Below, one piece after another: positions 39,673 through 47,789 of a stretch of DNA of 64,000 bases; the first letter of the stretch is position 1; each line of letters opens with the position of its first letter. The position numbers and the translations under genes were made by a program. The notes under the pieces were generated by a model. The model did no database searches, was not told the DNA's origin, and worked only from the letters and a program-made list of their open reading frames with translations. The stretch comes from Nocardia miyunensis NBRC 108239 (lineage in GTDB: Bacteria; Actinomycetota; Actinomycetes; Mycobacteriales; Mycobacteriaceae). Location: the NCBI RefSeq assembly GCF_001613065.1, contig NZ_BDBQ01000010.1:62001-126000 (forward strand), in the 5' to 3' direction.

Positions 39673-40327
39673 CGGCCACCGATCCTGTCAAACAGGTCCG
39701 CAATCGTTTCAGCCCGTCCCGGATACGCGTTTTCACCGTGTTCAACGGAATGCCCAGATAATCGGCGACCTCCGTGTAGGTCCGGCCGCCGTAGTACGCC
39801 AGTGCGACCGTCTCACGCTGGGTGTCGGTGAGCGTGCCGAGGCATTGCACGACCGCCCGCTCGTCCGAGCGCTGCCCCACCGTCTCGGCGACGACATCGT
39901 GATCGCGGCCCAGCTGACGATGCCCGTAGGCGAGATCGCGTGTGGTGGTGGAGGATTCGATACGCACCCGGTCGACCGCGCGTCGATGGGTGAGCATCAT
40001 GAGCCAGCCGATCGGGCTGGACAGGCCGGGGTCGTACCGCGCGGCTTCGTTCCACACGTACAGGTAGATCTCCTGGGTGATCTCCTCCGCGACGGTCGGA
40101 CGCCGCAGTACGCGCAGCGCCAGCCCGAAGACGCGATCGTGGGTCGAACGATAGAACTGGGTGAACGATTCCCGGTCGCCGCCCGCGATACCGCGCAGCA
40201 ACTCGGTGAGCCGGCGCGCGATATCCGGGTCCGAGGTCACTCGGGGCACCGGACAGCTCTCCGGCCCGGCGTCGTGCGCATCGTCGCGGTCGTTCCCGAC
40301 CGGAGAGATGCGACGCTCATCCGCCAT
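39665..40327 (-). CDS. sigK: ECF RNA polymerase sigma factor SigK
   Basis: A 220-residue ECF sigma factor. Sigma-2 is at about 45-115 (ESFTQFYRSTHDRVFGLALRV, then EITQEIYLYVWNEAARYD) and sigma-4 at about 150-210 (LTDTQRETVALAYYGGRTYTEVADYLGIPLNTVKTRIRDGLKRL), all in the style of mycobacterial SigK. The ATG at 40327 is used; mycobacterial SigK starts nearer the in-frame GTG codons at about 40249 and 40240, which are alternatives. The remnant DUF1295 frame upstream runs into this gene without a stop, so read-through fusion is conceivable. In mycobacteria SigK drives its own locus and secreted antigens. Confidence 0.93.
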   Translation of the reverse strand: MADERRISPVGNDRDDAHDAGPESCPVPRVTSDPDIARRLTELLRGIAGGDRESFTQFYRSTHDRVFGLALRVLRRPTVAEEITQEIYLYVWNEAARYDPGLSSPIGWLMMLTHRRAVDRVRIESSTTTRDLAYGHRQLGRDHDVVAETVGQRSDERAVVQCLGTLTDTQRETVALAYYGGRTYTEVADYLGIPLNTVKTRIRDGLKRLRTCLTGSVADA

Positions 40328-41075
40328 AGCGTTGTGTCTCCATGTGTCGAGGTACCCCGGCGTGGTGGCCGAGGGAAGAAATAGGCGGTGCGCCGCTGAT
40401 ATCAGCAGATACGACATGATCACCGGCGCGAACACCGTCAGCACGCCCGGCCACGCGGCGGCCGCGATCAGCCGCAGGCCCCACCACACGCAGAAGTCGC
40501 CGAAGTAGTTCGGATGCCGTGTCCACGCCCACAGCCCGCGGTCCATGACGACGCCGCGATGCGCCGGATCGGCCTTGAACCGCGCCATCTGACGGTCACC
40601 CACCGCCTCGAAGGACACCCCGACCGCCCACACCAGTACGCCCGCCACGAGCACGACCCATCCGACGCCCCGGGCCGGTCCGGCCACGGCCGCCACCTGG
40701 ACCGGCAGCGACACGATCCACTGCGCCAGGCCCTGGGTCAGGAAGATCCGCGAGATCACCACCGCGGGGTTGCGCCCGTGCCGGTCCAGCAGTCGCGTGT
40801 ACCGGGGATCCTCCCCGTGCCCGGCGGTGCGGCGCTGGATGTACCAGCCCAGGCGCAGTCCCCACACCGCGACGAGCGCGGGCACCAGCACCCGCCGGGA
40901 CAGCGGCCCCTCGCCGAGCAGCGCCGCGACCACCGCGACGAGTACGAAGCCCGGACCCCCACACGACGTCCACGACGTTGTACCGCCGCACCCGACGGGC
41001 CACGGCGAACGCCGCGCCCTGCAGGACGGCCAGCGCGATCGCCGACCCCAGCAGAACCTGCGGTAGCGAGTTCAC
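40328..41075 (-). pseudogene. DUF1295 family protein, frameshifted and internally deleted
   Basis: Homolog of the DUF1295 (steroid-reductase-like membrane protein) gene that precedes sigK in mycobacteria. The GTG at 41075 overlaps the CFA gene stop (GTGA). After NVVDVVWG the frame breaks at a run of five C (40956-40960): removing one base restores WGPGFVLVAVVAALL and the family sequence through HPNYFGDFCVWWGLRL. A second lesion follows VIMSYLLI near 40395: the usual TGxxLLExxMxxRPGY stretch is missing and the typical end RRTAYFFPRPPRR appears in another frame. As it stands the central frame has no stop before sigK. A single-base sequencing error could explain the first lesion but not the second. 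Confidence 0.7.
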
Positions 41076-42358
41076 GACGCGAGCACCGCCCGGTCATCCG
41101 GCATGTGGCACACCGCGCGCACGGCCCCCGGGCGCCGCGCGAGGATCTGGTCCACACCCATGCGGCCCTGTTCGAACGCGAGCGCGCCACCGGCCAGGTA
41201 CAGCCGCCACGTCCGCGCGCCCTCGGGGCCGAGCAGCGCCTCGACCTCGTCCCAGTGGTCCTCGAGCCGCCGCGTCCAGGCATCGGCGGTCCACACGTAG
41301 TGCTCGCGCATCGCCTGCACCCCACGCACTTCCAGCCCGGCCTGCTCGAGCAGGGACACGGTGTCGCCGACCGGTCGCATGGCCATATCGGGCGCGATGA
41401 ACGATTCGATGAACGGCCCGCCGCCGGGCCGAGATCCACGCCGCGACATCTGCTGGATCAGCACCGCCGCGCCGGGCGCGGCCGCGTCGTACAGGGCGCG
41501 GGCGTAGCGCGGGTAATTGCGTTGCCCCACATGCTCGCCCATCTCCAGGGAGGCCACCGCGTCGAAGCCGGTGTCGGTGAGTTCGCGGTAGTCCAGCAGG
41601 CGTACCCGCACCCGATCGCCGAGTCCGCGCTCGGCGGCCCGGGCTTCGACGAAGTCCCGCTGCGCCCGCGCGATGGTGACGGCCAGCACGTCGACGCCGT
41701 AGTGTTCGGCCGCGTGCAGGCTCAGCGAGCCCCACCCGCAGCCCACATCCAGAAGCCTTGCGCCGGAACGCAGTTCGAGCTTGCGGCACGCCATATCCAA
41801 TTTGTCGCACTGCGCCTGCGCCAGCCCGTAGCCGGGCTCGTCCGGCGTGCCCGGTACACCCCGGGTGAAGTAGGCGCACGAGTACGCCATCGCGGGATCC
41901 AGAAGCAGCGAATAGAACTCGTTGGAAGTGTCGTAGTGGTGGCTGATCGCGGCCCGATCACGCTCCCGCGCATTGCGCCGACCTCGTAGCCGCGCCTGCG
42001 TTGCCGGCGCGGGCAGGGGTGCGCCGAGCGCGCCGACCCGCGCGACGGCCACCGCCAGACGCAGGACGTCACGCACGCGCACACCCGGGATCCTGCGTTC
42101 GGCGACGGTCCGCCACGCCACCCGCAACGCCTCGCTCAGATCTCCCTCGACGTCGAGCTCACCGGTCACATAGGCCTGAGCCGCGCCGAGTTCGCCCGGG
42201 CACCACAGGATCCGGCGCAGCGCCCGCGGACTCTCCAGCACCACGCGGGGTGCGTCGACGGGTCCGGCGACGCTGCCGTCCCATGCGTGCAGACGCACCG
42301 GCAACGGCCCGCGCACCAGCGGTCGCAGGGCGGATTCGAGATGCACGGCAACGGTCAT
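41072..42358 (-). CDS. ufaA1: Cyclopropane-fatty-acyl-phospholipid synthase (UfaA1-like)
   Basis: A 428-residue CFA synthase, full length compared with mycobacterial UfaA1 (about 427). The N-terminal accessory region is residues 1-140; the ISHHYDTSNEFYSLLLDPAMAYSCAYF signature opens the methyltransferase domain, and SAM motif I LLDVGCGWGSL lies near residue 203. EMGEHVGQRNY and the IQQMSRR region match the family active site. It adds a methylene (or methyl) from SAM to a double bond of membrane fatty acids; tuberculostearic-type methylation is possible. The ATG at 42358 overlaps the stop of the broken CFA copy upstream (ATGA). It appears to be the only intact fatty-acid-modifying gene left in this locus. 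Confidence 0.9.
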   Translation of the reverse strand: MTVAVHLESALRPLVRGPLPVRLHAWDGSVAGPVDAPRVVLESPRALRRILWCPGELGAAQAYVTGELDVEGDLSEALRVAWRTVAERRIPGVRVRDVLRLAVAVARVGALGAPLPAPATQARLRGRRNARERDRAAISHHYDTSNEFYSLLLDPAMAYSCAYFTRGVPGTPDEPGYGLAQAQCDKLDMACRKLELRSGARLLDVGCGWGSLSLHAAEHYGVDVLAVTIARAQRDFVEARAAERGLGDRVRVRLLDYRELTDTGFDAVASLEMGEHVGQRNYPRYARALYDAAAPGAAVLIQQMSRRGSRPGGGPFIESFIAPDMAMRPVGDTVSLLEQAGLEVRGVQAMREHYVWTADAWTRRLEDHWDEVEALLGPEGARTWRLYLAGGALAFEQGRMGVDQILARRPGAVRAVCHMPDDRAVLAS

Positions 42359-43422
42359 GGCCGTTCCTCCTGACGGTCGAGAACGATCTGCTGGACGTCG
42401 AGGTATCCGGAACGGAATCCCGCTTCGGAGTAGGCGAGGTAGAACTGCCACAACCGCCGGAAGGTGCTGTCGAATCCGAGGGCGTCGGCCTCGGCGGCGC
42501 GGGCGTCGAATCGTTCGCGCCACATTCGCAGCGTCTGGGCGTAATGCGTGCCGAAGCCCTGCCGCGCGTATACACGCAGCCCCGATCGACCGGCATGACG
42601 CTCGATCGCCTCGACCGACGGCAGGAATCCTCACAATTCGCCCCAACCGGTGCCGATTTCGAGCAGCCGCGTCCCCGCACGCACACCGGCGGCGTCGAGC
42701 AGCCGATCGATCTTGCGGCGCTGCGCCGCGGCCAGCAGATCCCAGCACGCCGTGTCCGGGTCCTCGAACACCGCGCAGGAGTAGGACATCGATTCGTCGA
42801 GGAACAGCCGGAACAGGTCATTGGACAGGTCGTAGTGGTGTTCGACGTTGCCGCGCGCGTTCGCCGCGGTGCCGATTTCGCCCGCCGGCGGTGCGGGCAG
42901 AACCCACCGGAACCGTTGCAGCACAGCGGGAACCAGCCAGGTGAGCCGCACGGCCAGGACCGTGAGCACGGCCGCCGGGTCCGGGGCGGTCCACTCCCCC
43001 GCGGTGTAGGACTCGCCGAATCCGATCAGCCCCTGTCCGCCGAGGCGGGCGAAGAAGGCGGCGGGATCGCGAATGATCATGCGCGGCAACGGCTCCGCGG
43101 CGGCAGCCGCACCCACGGTGAGCGGATCGAACACGTAGCCGAGCACCCGGGCGTTCATCAGGGCCGTGATCGGCCCGCCCGAGCAATCGATGCCGTGCTC
43201 GGCCAGAACCTCCTCCACGCGGGCGCGCAACGTCGTGCCCGGACCCCGCAGATGATCCTCGGCGCGGAAATATCCGAAGGGCCGCAGCGGAACCGGCAGG
43301 TGCGGCGGATCGTCGAGGTCGAAGAACCAGCTGTAGCCGCGATAGTCGAATACGTGACGCACAGGGGCCTTGCGCGCGTGGTGGATTCGCGTGAAGTACA
43401 GCTGCGGCGACGTGGACGTCAT
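42355..43422 (-). pseudogene. DUF1365::CFA synthase chimera with two internal deletions
   Basis: The ATG at 43422 starts a normal DUF1365 protein (LYFTRIHHARKAPVRHVFDY, then MNARVLGYVFDPLTV). At about 43113 it jumps into the N-terminal domain of a second CFA synthase (PRMIIRDPAAFFARLGGQG, then NVEHHYDLSNDLFRLFLDE). That domain reads to LLEIGTGWGEL and stops at 42631. In the same frame after the stop the CFA C-terminus resumes at GFLPSVEAIERHAGRSGL and runs to 42355, where ATGA overlaps the intact CFA gene. Two genes of about 250 and 430 codons have thus been reduced to 356, with one lost join and about 150 codons missing at the stop. The product cannot be an active CFA synthase. Confidence 0.8.
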
Positions 43423-44312
43423 CGCACACCCACTCGCCGCGGTCCGAACTCGCCCGGCCGCGTCCACCGTCCGCCGATGCGTTCGGCGGCCCGCAGGCCC
43501 GAGCGGGCGCCGTCCTCGTGGAAGCCCCATCCGTGATACGCCCCGGCGAAGGCCAGCCGATCGGTGTCCAGCTCCGGCAGCCGACGTTGCGCGGCAACGG
43601 ATTCCCGGGTGTAGATCGGATGCTCGTAGGTCATCTCCGCGATCATCCGGTCCGGGGCGACCAGGCCCGCCCCGCCCAGCGTGACCAGGAATCTGCGGTC
43701 GGTGACCTCGTGCAGCCGCATCAAACGGGTGATGTCGTAGCTGACGATTACGCCCGCGGCGTTCCCGATCCCGTTCGGCACCAGGTAGTTCCAGGACGCA
43801 CGCGCCCGCCGCGCTCGGGGCAGCAGCGATTCGTCGGTGTGCAGCAGGGCGTGGTTCACCGAGTACGGCATGGCGCCGAGCACCGAGCGGGCCGCCGGGC
43901 TCGGCGCGTCCAGCATCGCCAGCGCCTGGCGCGGATGGGTGGCGACGACGACGGCGTCGAAACGCCGTGCGCCCCCGGCATCGGTGAGGATCACGCCGTC
44001 GGGGCCGCTGCGCCACACACCGAGAACCGTTGTGCCGGTGCGTATCTCGTCGATCTGAGCGGCGATCCGCTCCACGTACCGGGCGGACCCGCCCACCACG
44101 GTGCGCCAGGCCGGGGAGCCGTACACGGTCAGCATCCCGTGGTGGTCGAGGAACCGGAACAGGTAGTGTGCCGGATACTCCGTGCTCAGACGCGGATCGC
44201 ACGACCAGACCGCGGCCACCAGCGGCGTCAGGAAATAGTCGGTGAAATAGCGGCCGAAGCGATGCAGCCGCAGGAATTCCGCGAGCGTGATCTCGGAGTC
44301 GCCGTGGCGCAT
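43419..44312 (-). CDS. Flavin amine-oxidase-like protein, N-terminally truncated
   Basis: A 297-residue fragment of the FAD/NAD-binding oxidoreductase found beside CFA genes (Rv0449c type, about 440 residues). It starts at MRHGDSEITLAEFLRLHRFGRYF and lacks the first 150 or so residues, including the GxGxxG FAD-binding fold. The remainder is normal: WSCDPRLSTEYPAHYLFRFLDHHGML, VVGGSARYVERIA, VVVATHPRQALAML, and the C-terminal FAD segment LAFAGAYHGWGFHEDGARSGL. Its stop overlaps the DUF1365 start by four bases. Without the N-terminal Rossmann fold it should not bind FAD, so it is probably non-functional although the frame is open. Confidence 0.78.
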   Translation of the reverse strand: MRHGDSEITLAEFLRLHRFGRYFTDYFLTPLVAAVWSCDPRLSTEYPAHYLFRFLDHHGMLTVYGSPAWRTVVGGSARYVERIAAQIDEIRTGTTVLGVWRSGPDGVILTDAGGARRFDAVVVATHPRQALAMLDAPSPAARSVLGAMPYSVNHALLHTDESLLPRARRARASWNYLVPNGIGNAAGVIVSYDITRLMRLHEVTDRRFLVTLGGAGLVAPDRMIAEMTYEHPIYTRESVAAQRRLPELDTDRLAFAGAYHGWGFHEDGARSGLRAAERIGGRWTRPGEFGPRRVGVR

Positions 44313-44315
44313 GAC

Positions 44316-44801
44316 TCAGACACCCCGGCCCCGTTCCCGGCGCGGCGGTAGGCCCGGCCGCTGCGCGGGCATCTGTGCAGGTGACGCGGTGTCACAAGTC
44401 GGTCGCATACCTCGATTTCGACATGCGACCCGATCCTGGTTGGTCGTGACCGGCATTTTTTCGGTCACCGGCCGACGGGCGATCGCCGCCAGCTTCTCCG
44501 GATTGCGGACGCAGTAGACCGCCGTGACGAGATCGCCGCGGACCTCGATGCAGGTCACCTGATCGAGTACGCCGTCGATCGTGATCGCCTCGCGAGTGAC
44601 GATCCGCGCCAGATACGCACGCGGATTGCCGATTTCGGTGAGATCGACCGTGCGCCAGCGCAGATAGCTGTCCTGCAGGACGTCCTCCGCGTCGCCGACC
44701 GAACCGAGGATCTCGTAGGCGATGGAGAACAGCAGCGGCCGATGCGCGGTGAACTCCTCGTCCGGATCGGGCGACGAACTCACCTCGGTCCCCGCAGCCA
44801 T
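44316..44801 (-). CDS. ECF41 sigma factor with a large in-frame internal deletion
   Basis: A 161-residue relic of an ECF41 sigma factor. Residues 1-72 are a normal sigma-2 (SIAYEILGSVGDAEDVLQDSYLRW, then NPRAYLARIVTREA). Then, near 44585, it jumps to ITIDGVLDQVTCIEVRGDLV, the very end of the C-terminal SnoaL-like domain, and NPEKL (100-104). About 190 residues are missing compared with the intact ECF41 at 14.1-15.0 kb, including sigma-4, WLPEP and DGGG. The tail after residue 110 is atypical. It overlaps the end of the FAD oxidoreductase gene by 22 bp. It cannot recognise a -35 element, but could still bind core polymerase through sigma-2. Confidence 0.78.
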   Translation of the reverse strand: MAAGTEVSSSPDPDEEFTAHRPLLFSIAYEILGSVGDAEDVLQDSYLRWRTVDLTEIGNPRAYLARIVTREAITIDGVLDQVTCIEVRGDLVTAVYCVRNPEKLAAIARRPVTEKMPVTTNQDRVACRNRGMRPTCDTASPAQMPAQRPGLPPRRERGRGV

Positions 44802-45856
44802 GCGTAATTCGCCGTCCGCGCGCCGTATTTCGCCCAGCGGCACACGCTTTCCTTGATGATCGCGCCGGTTCGTCCCGCCAGGAACGTCCGGCGGACCGAA
44901 TCGTCACGGCGGCCGAACTGGATCACCGCGTCGCGACGTCCGATGCTCAGGCCCTGCCCGGCGTAGCCCATGGAGTACGGCCGGGGTGCGCGTCCGGCCG
45001 CCAACCGGGCCAGCGTGTTCGCGGCGTGCGCGCCCTGCGGTTCCGCGGTGGCGCAGGCCAGTCGCGCGCCCGGAACCGCCGCGCAGTCTCCGATCACGAA
45101 TATGCGCGGGTCGTCCACGCTTCGAAGATAGTCATCCACGACCGCGCGGCCGTCCGGGCGCACGGTCAGCCCGCTGCGCGCCGCCAGATCGGGCACATCG
45201 GCCACGATCGCCCACAGCGTCAGATCCGAGGGGAGTTCCGCACCCGAGCGCAGCACAACGGTGTCCTGGCCGATCTCCTCGACGGTGTCCTCGACCAGTT
45301 CCACGGCCAGACGCGCCAATCCCGTGCGCGTTCGCCGACGCCCGCCCTCGGACAGGCTCGCCCCGATCGTCGCTCCCACCAGACGCACGCGCAGATCGGG
45401 CCGGGCCTCGGCGATCTCGGCGGCGGTCTCGATTCCGGTGAGACCGCCGCCGACGACGGTCACCACCTGTCCGGCGCTCAGCGCGGCCAGTTCCGTGTGC
45501 GCCGTGCGCGCGCCCTCCCACGTCCCCACCGCGATCGCACCCGGCAGCGGTTCGACGGTGCTGCCGACGGCCAGGAACAGATGGTCGAAGGCGATGTTCA
45601 CGCCGTCGTCCAGCCGCACGCTGCCGTCGCCGATCTTCTCGACGGTGCCGATCCGGGTGCCGATTCCCGGTCGCAGCATCGTGGTGAGCGGCGTCGCGGC
45701 CGCTCCCGAACCGGCGATCTGCTGATGCAGCCGCACCCGCTCGACGAATTCGGGCCGGGGATTGATCACCGTGATCTCGGCATCGGCGACCTTGCGCGCG
45801 AGCCGATTCGCCGCGATCGTGCCCGCATATCCGGCACCTACCACCAGGACCTTCAT
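44780..45856 (-). CDS. NDH-2-like FAD-dependent oxidoreductase
   Basis: A 358-residue pyridine nucleotide-disulfide oxidoreductase-fold flavoprotein. FAD loop: VVGAGYAGTIAANRLA at residues 5-20. NAD(P)H loop: VVGGGLTGIETAAEIAE near 134-150. C-terminal FAD contact: RIFVIGDCAA. The C-terminal QFGRRDDSVRRTFLAGRTGAIIKESVCRWAKYG is typical of actinobacterial members next to ECF41 sigma genes. It probably transfers electrons from NAD(P)H to a quinone or other acceptor. The ATG at 45856 has GAAGGAGG upstream. It is followed by the deleted ECF41 gene, an arrangement matching the known oxidoreductase-ECF41 pairing, and an ECF41-like promoter lies upstream. Confidence 0.88.
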   Translation of the reverse strand: MKVLVVGAGYAGTIAANRLARKVADAEITVINPRPEFVERVRLHQQIAGSGAAATPLTTMLRPGIGTRIGTVEKIGDGSVRLDDGVNIAFDHLFLAVGSTVEPLPGAIAVGTWEGARTAHTELAALSAGQVVTVVGGGLTGIETAAEIAEARPDLRVRLVGATIGASLSEGGRRRTRTGLARLAVELVEDTVEEIGQDTVVLRSGAELPSDLTLWAIVADVPDLAARSGLTVRPDGRAVVDDYLRSVDDPRIFVIGDCAAVPGARLACATAEPQGAHAANTLARLAAGRAPRPYSMGYAGQGLSIGRRDAVIQFGRRDDSVRRTFLAGRTGAIIKESVCRWAKYGARTANYAWLRGPR

Positions 45857-45887
45857 CTCTGCCTCCTTCGTTGAGGGTCGTAGATGA

Positions 45888-45914
45888 GATGCCGGTCGGC
45901 CGCGATCTGTGATG
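45888..45914 (-). promoter_or_regulatory. ECF41-like promoter of the oxidoreductase gene
   Basis: On the minus strand: CATCACA (complement of 45908-45914), 16 bases, CATC (complement of 45888-45891). This has two mismatches to TGTCACA and one to CGTC, with the same 16-base spacing as the two promoters at 15.3 kb, and it lies 32 bp before the oxidoreductase start. Confidence 0.4.
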
Positions 45915-45924
45915 GGCCTGGATC

Positions 45925-45938
45925 GTGACGTGCGTCAC
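45925..45938. promoter_or_regulatory. CRP-like palindrome
   Basis: GTGACGTGCGTCAC: GTGA, six bases, TCAC, the core of the CRP/GlxR consensus of actinobacteria, with a perfect 6-bp inverted repeat. It lies about 70 bp upstream of the oxidoreductase start, beyond its candidate promoter, fitting an activator site. Confidence 0.5.
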
Positions 45939-46108
45939 CCGCCGTGAAACCGCTGGTCACGCAGATTTCAGCGCGGATCGGGCATTCGGGAGCGGCATAG
46001 TTCCTGCCGCACCGTGAACCGGGCTGCTCCCGCGACGTGCCCGTCCCGGAACCAGTGACCGGCCCCGCCACCAGGTGCTCGGCGGCGATCCTGGCAGAGT
46101 TCCCAGGC

Positions 46109-47626
46109 ATGTCCCCGAACCCGACAGCCGTCCTCTCACCGCTGGCCGCGCTCGCACCCGATCTGCGCAACGCGCTCACCCGCGCCCGCTACGACGCGGA
46201 CACCCTGCTCGAGGTGCTCGGCGAGGACGCGCACACCGCTCTGGGCCGGTCCGAACCGGTGCCGGTGCGCCGCGCGGTCCGCGATGCGGGTGAGCTGGGC
46301 ACGCTGGTCCGGCTGCTGCTGCTCGGCGATCCGGAGCCCGAACGCGACGTCGCGGCCGCACTCGCACCGCTGGACCTGGACCGCGCGGTGGCCGCCGGGC
46401 TGCTCGAGCGGGACGGCGCGAACGTGCGGGCCGCACTCGACCTGCGTCCGCTGGACCTCGGCGGCGGAACTCGCTGGGTGCTCTCGGACCTGGACGATTC
46501 GGTCCAGCGCCGCACCCTGAGCGCCGATCATGTCCTCGGCGTCGGCCAGGCATCGCTGTCACTCCTGCGCGCCACCCCGACCCAACCGGTCGATTCGGTC
46601 CTGGACCTGGGCACCGGATGCGGCGTGCAGGCGGTGCACGCCGCCGGATACGCGCGCACGGTGACCGGCACCGACGTCAGCGCGCGGGCGCTGTGGCTGG
46701 CCCAGGCCACAGCCGCACTCGACGGGCTGGACATCGAACTGCTGCGGGGCTCCTGGTTCGAGCCGGTCGCCGGACGCCGATTCGACCAGGTGGTCGCGAA
46801 TCCCCCGTTCGTGGTCGGCCCCGCCCGGATCGAGCACACCTATCGCGATTCGGGTCTGGCCCTGGACGGCGCCAGCGAACTGGTCGTCTCCCGGGCTCCG
46901 GATCTGCTCGCACCGGGCGGTACCGCGGCCATGCTGGCCTCCTGGGTGCATCGCGACGGCGAGGACTGGCGTGCCCGGGTGTCCTCATGGCTGCCCGATC
47001 ACGGCATCGACGCCTGGATCGTACAGCGCGACGTCGCCGATCCCGCCCTCTACGTGGGGACCTGGCTGCGCGACGCGGGCCTGGATCCGCGCGATCACCA
47101 CGCGCAGGAACGCGCGCGGGCCTGGCTGGACGCGTTCGAGGAGGCCCAGGTCGAGGGCATCGGCTTCGGATTCGTCTATCTGCGAGCGATCGACGGGCCG
47201 ACCGAACTGCTCGCCGAGGACCTCACACACGGTTTCGACGATCCGCTCGGCCCCGAGGCCACCGCCTACTTCGAACGCTCGGCCTGGCTGCGCGCGGTGG
47301 CGGCAGATCCCGATCTGGCCTGGTCCGCACGCTTCGGGGTGGATGCCGCGACCGCGCTGGAGCGGGTCTACCTGACCGGGCCGGACGGCTGGGAGCAGCA
47401 GGTGGCGCGGCTGCACCGCGGGAACGGCCCGCGCTGGCAGCACGAGGTGGACGACTCCACCGCCGCCCTGCTCGCGGGAATGCGCGTCGACGGCCTGCCG
47501 TTACACAAATTGATCGACCTGCTAGCGGTCGGTCACAGCGGCGCGGAGGCGACAGCCGAATTCCGCACCGCCGCACTGACGATCGTCACCGGGTTGGTTC
47601 GGCACGGCCTGATCCACCCGGCGTAG
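46109..47626 (+). CDS. DUF7059-type class I methyltransferase (NPPF motif)
   Basis: A 505-residue actinobacterial methyltransferase. Residues 1-130 form an N-terminal helical domain. The SAM-binding motif DLGTGCGVQAVHAA is at about 165-178 and the catalytic motif ANPPF at about 229-233, as in N6-adenine, glutamine (PrmC) and RlmG-type amino-methyltransferases. A C-terminal winged-helix-like domain follows from about 330. The likely target is an amino group on RNA or protein. The ATG at 46109 is preferred over an upstream ATG because the extra 24 residues look like leader. It is followed by sigB after 163 bp. Confidence 0.87.
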   Translation: MSPNPTAVLSPLAALAPDLRNALTRARYDADTLLEVLGEDAHTALGRSEPVPVRRAVRDAGELGTLVRLLLLGDPEPERDVAAALAPLDLDRAVAAGLLERDGANVRAALDLRPLDLGGGTRWVLSDLDDSVQRRTLSADHVLGVGQASLSLLRATPTQPVDSVLDLGTGCGVQAVHAAGYARTVTGTDVSARALWLAQATAALDGLDIELLRGSWFEPVAGRRFDQVVANPPFVVGPARIEHTYRDSGLALDGASELVVSRAPDLLAPGGTAAMLASWVHRDGEDWRARVSSWLPDHGIDAWIVQRDVADPALYVGTWLRDAGLDPRDHHAQERARAWLDAFEEAQVEGIGFGFVYLRAIDGPTELLAEDLTHGFDDPLGPEATAYFERSAWLRAVAADPDLAWSARFGVDAATALERVYLTGPDGWEQQVARLHRGNGPRWQHEVDDSTAALLAGMRVDGLPLHKLIDLLAVGHSGAEATAEFRTAALTIVTGLVRHGLIHPA

Positions 47627-47789
47627 TCCGCCACCCGGCCGGCGTTCCCCGGCTGCACCCTTCTTAGGAACTTCTCAGACGGGTACGGTGAAAGCCGCAG
47701 CTCAGCACGGTTTATCGCCGGGGTGGCGGGGAACTTTCCCAGTGTCGGGTCCGTTGATCGGATGAGACACCACCGACAGGAGGCAAGTC

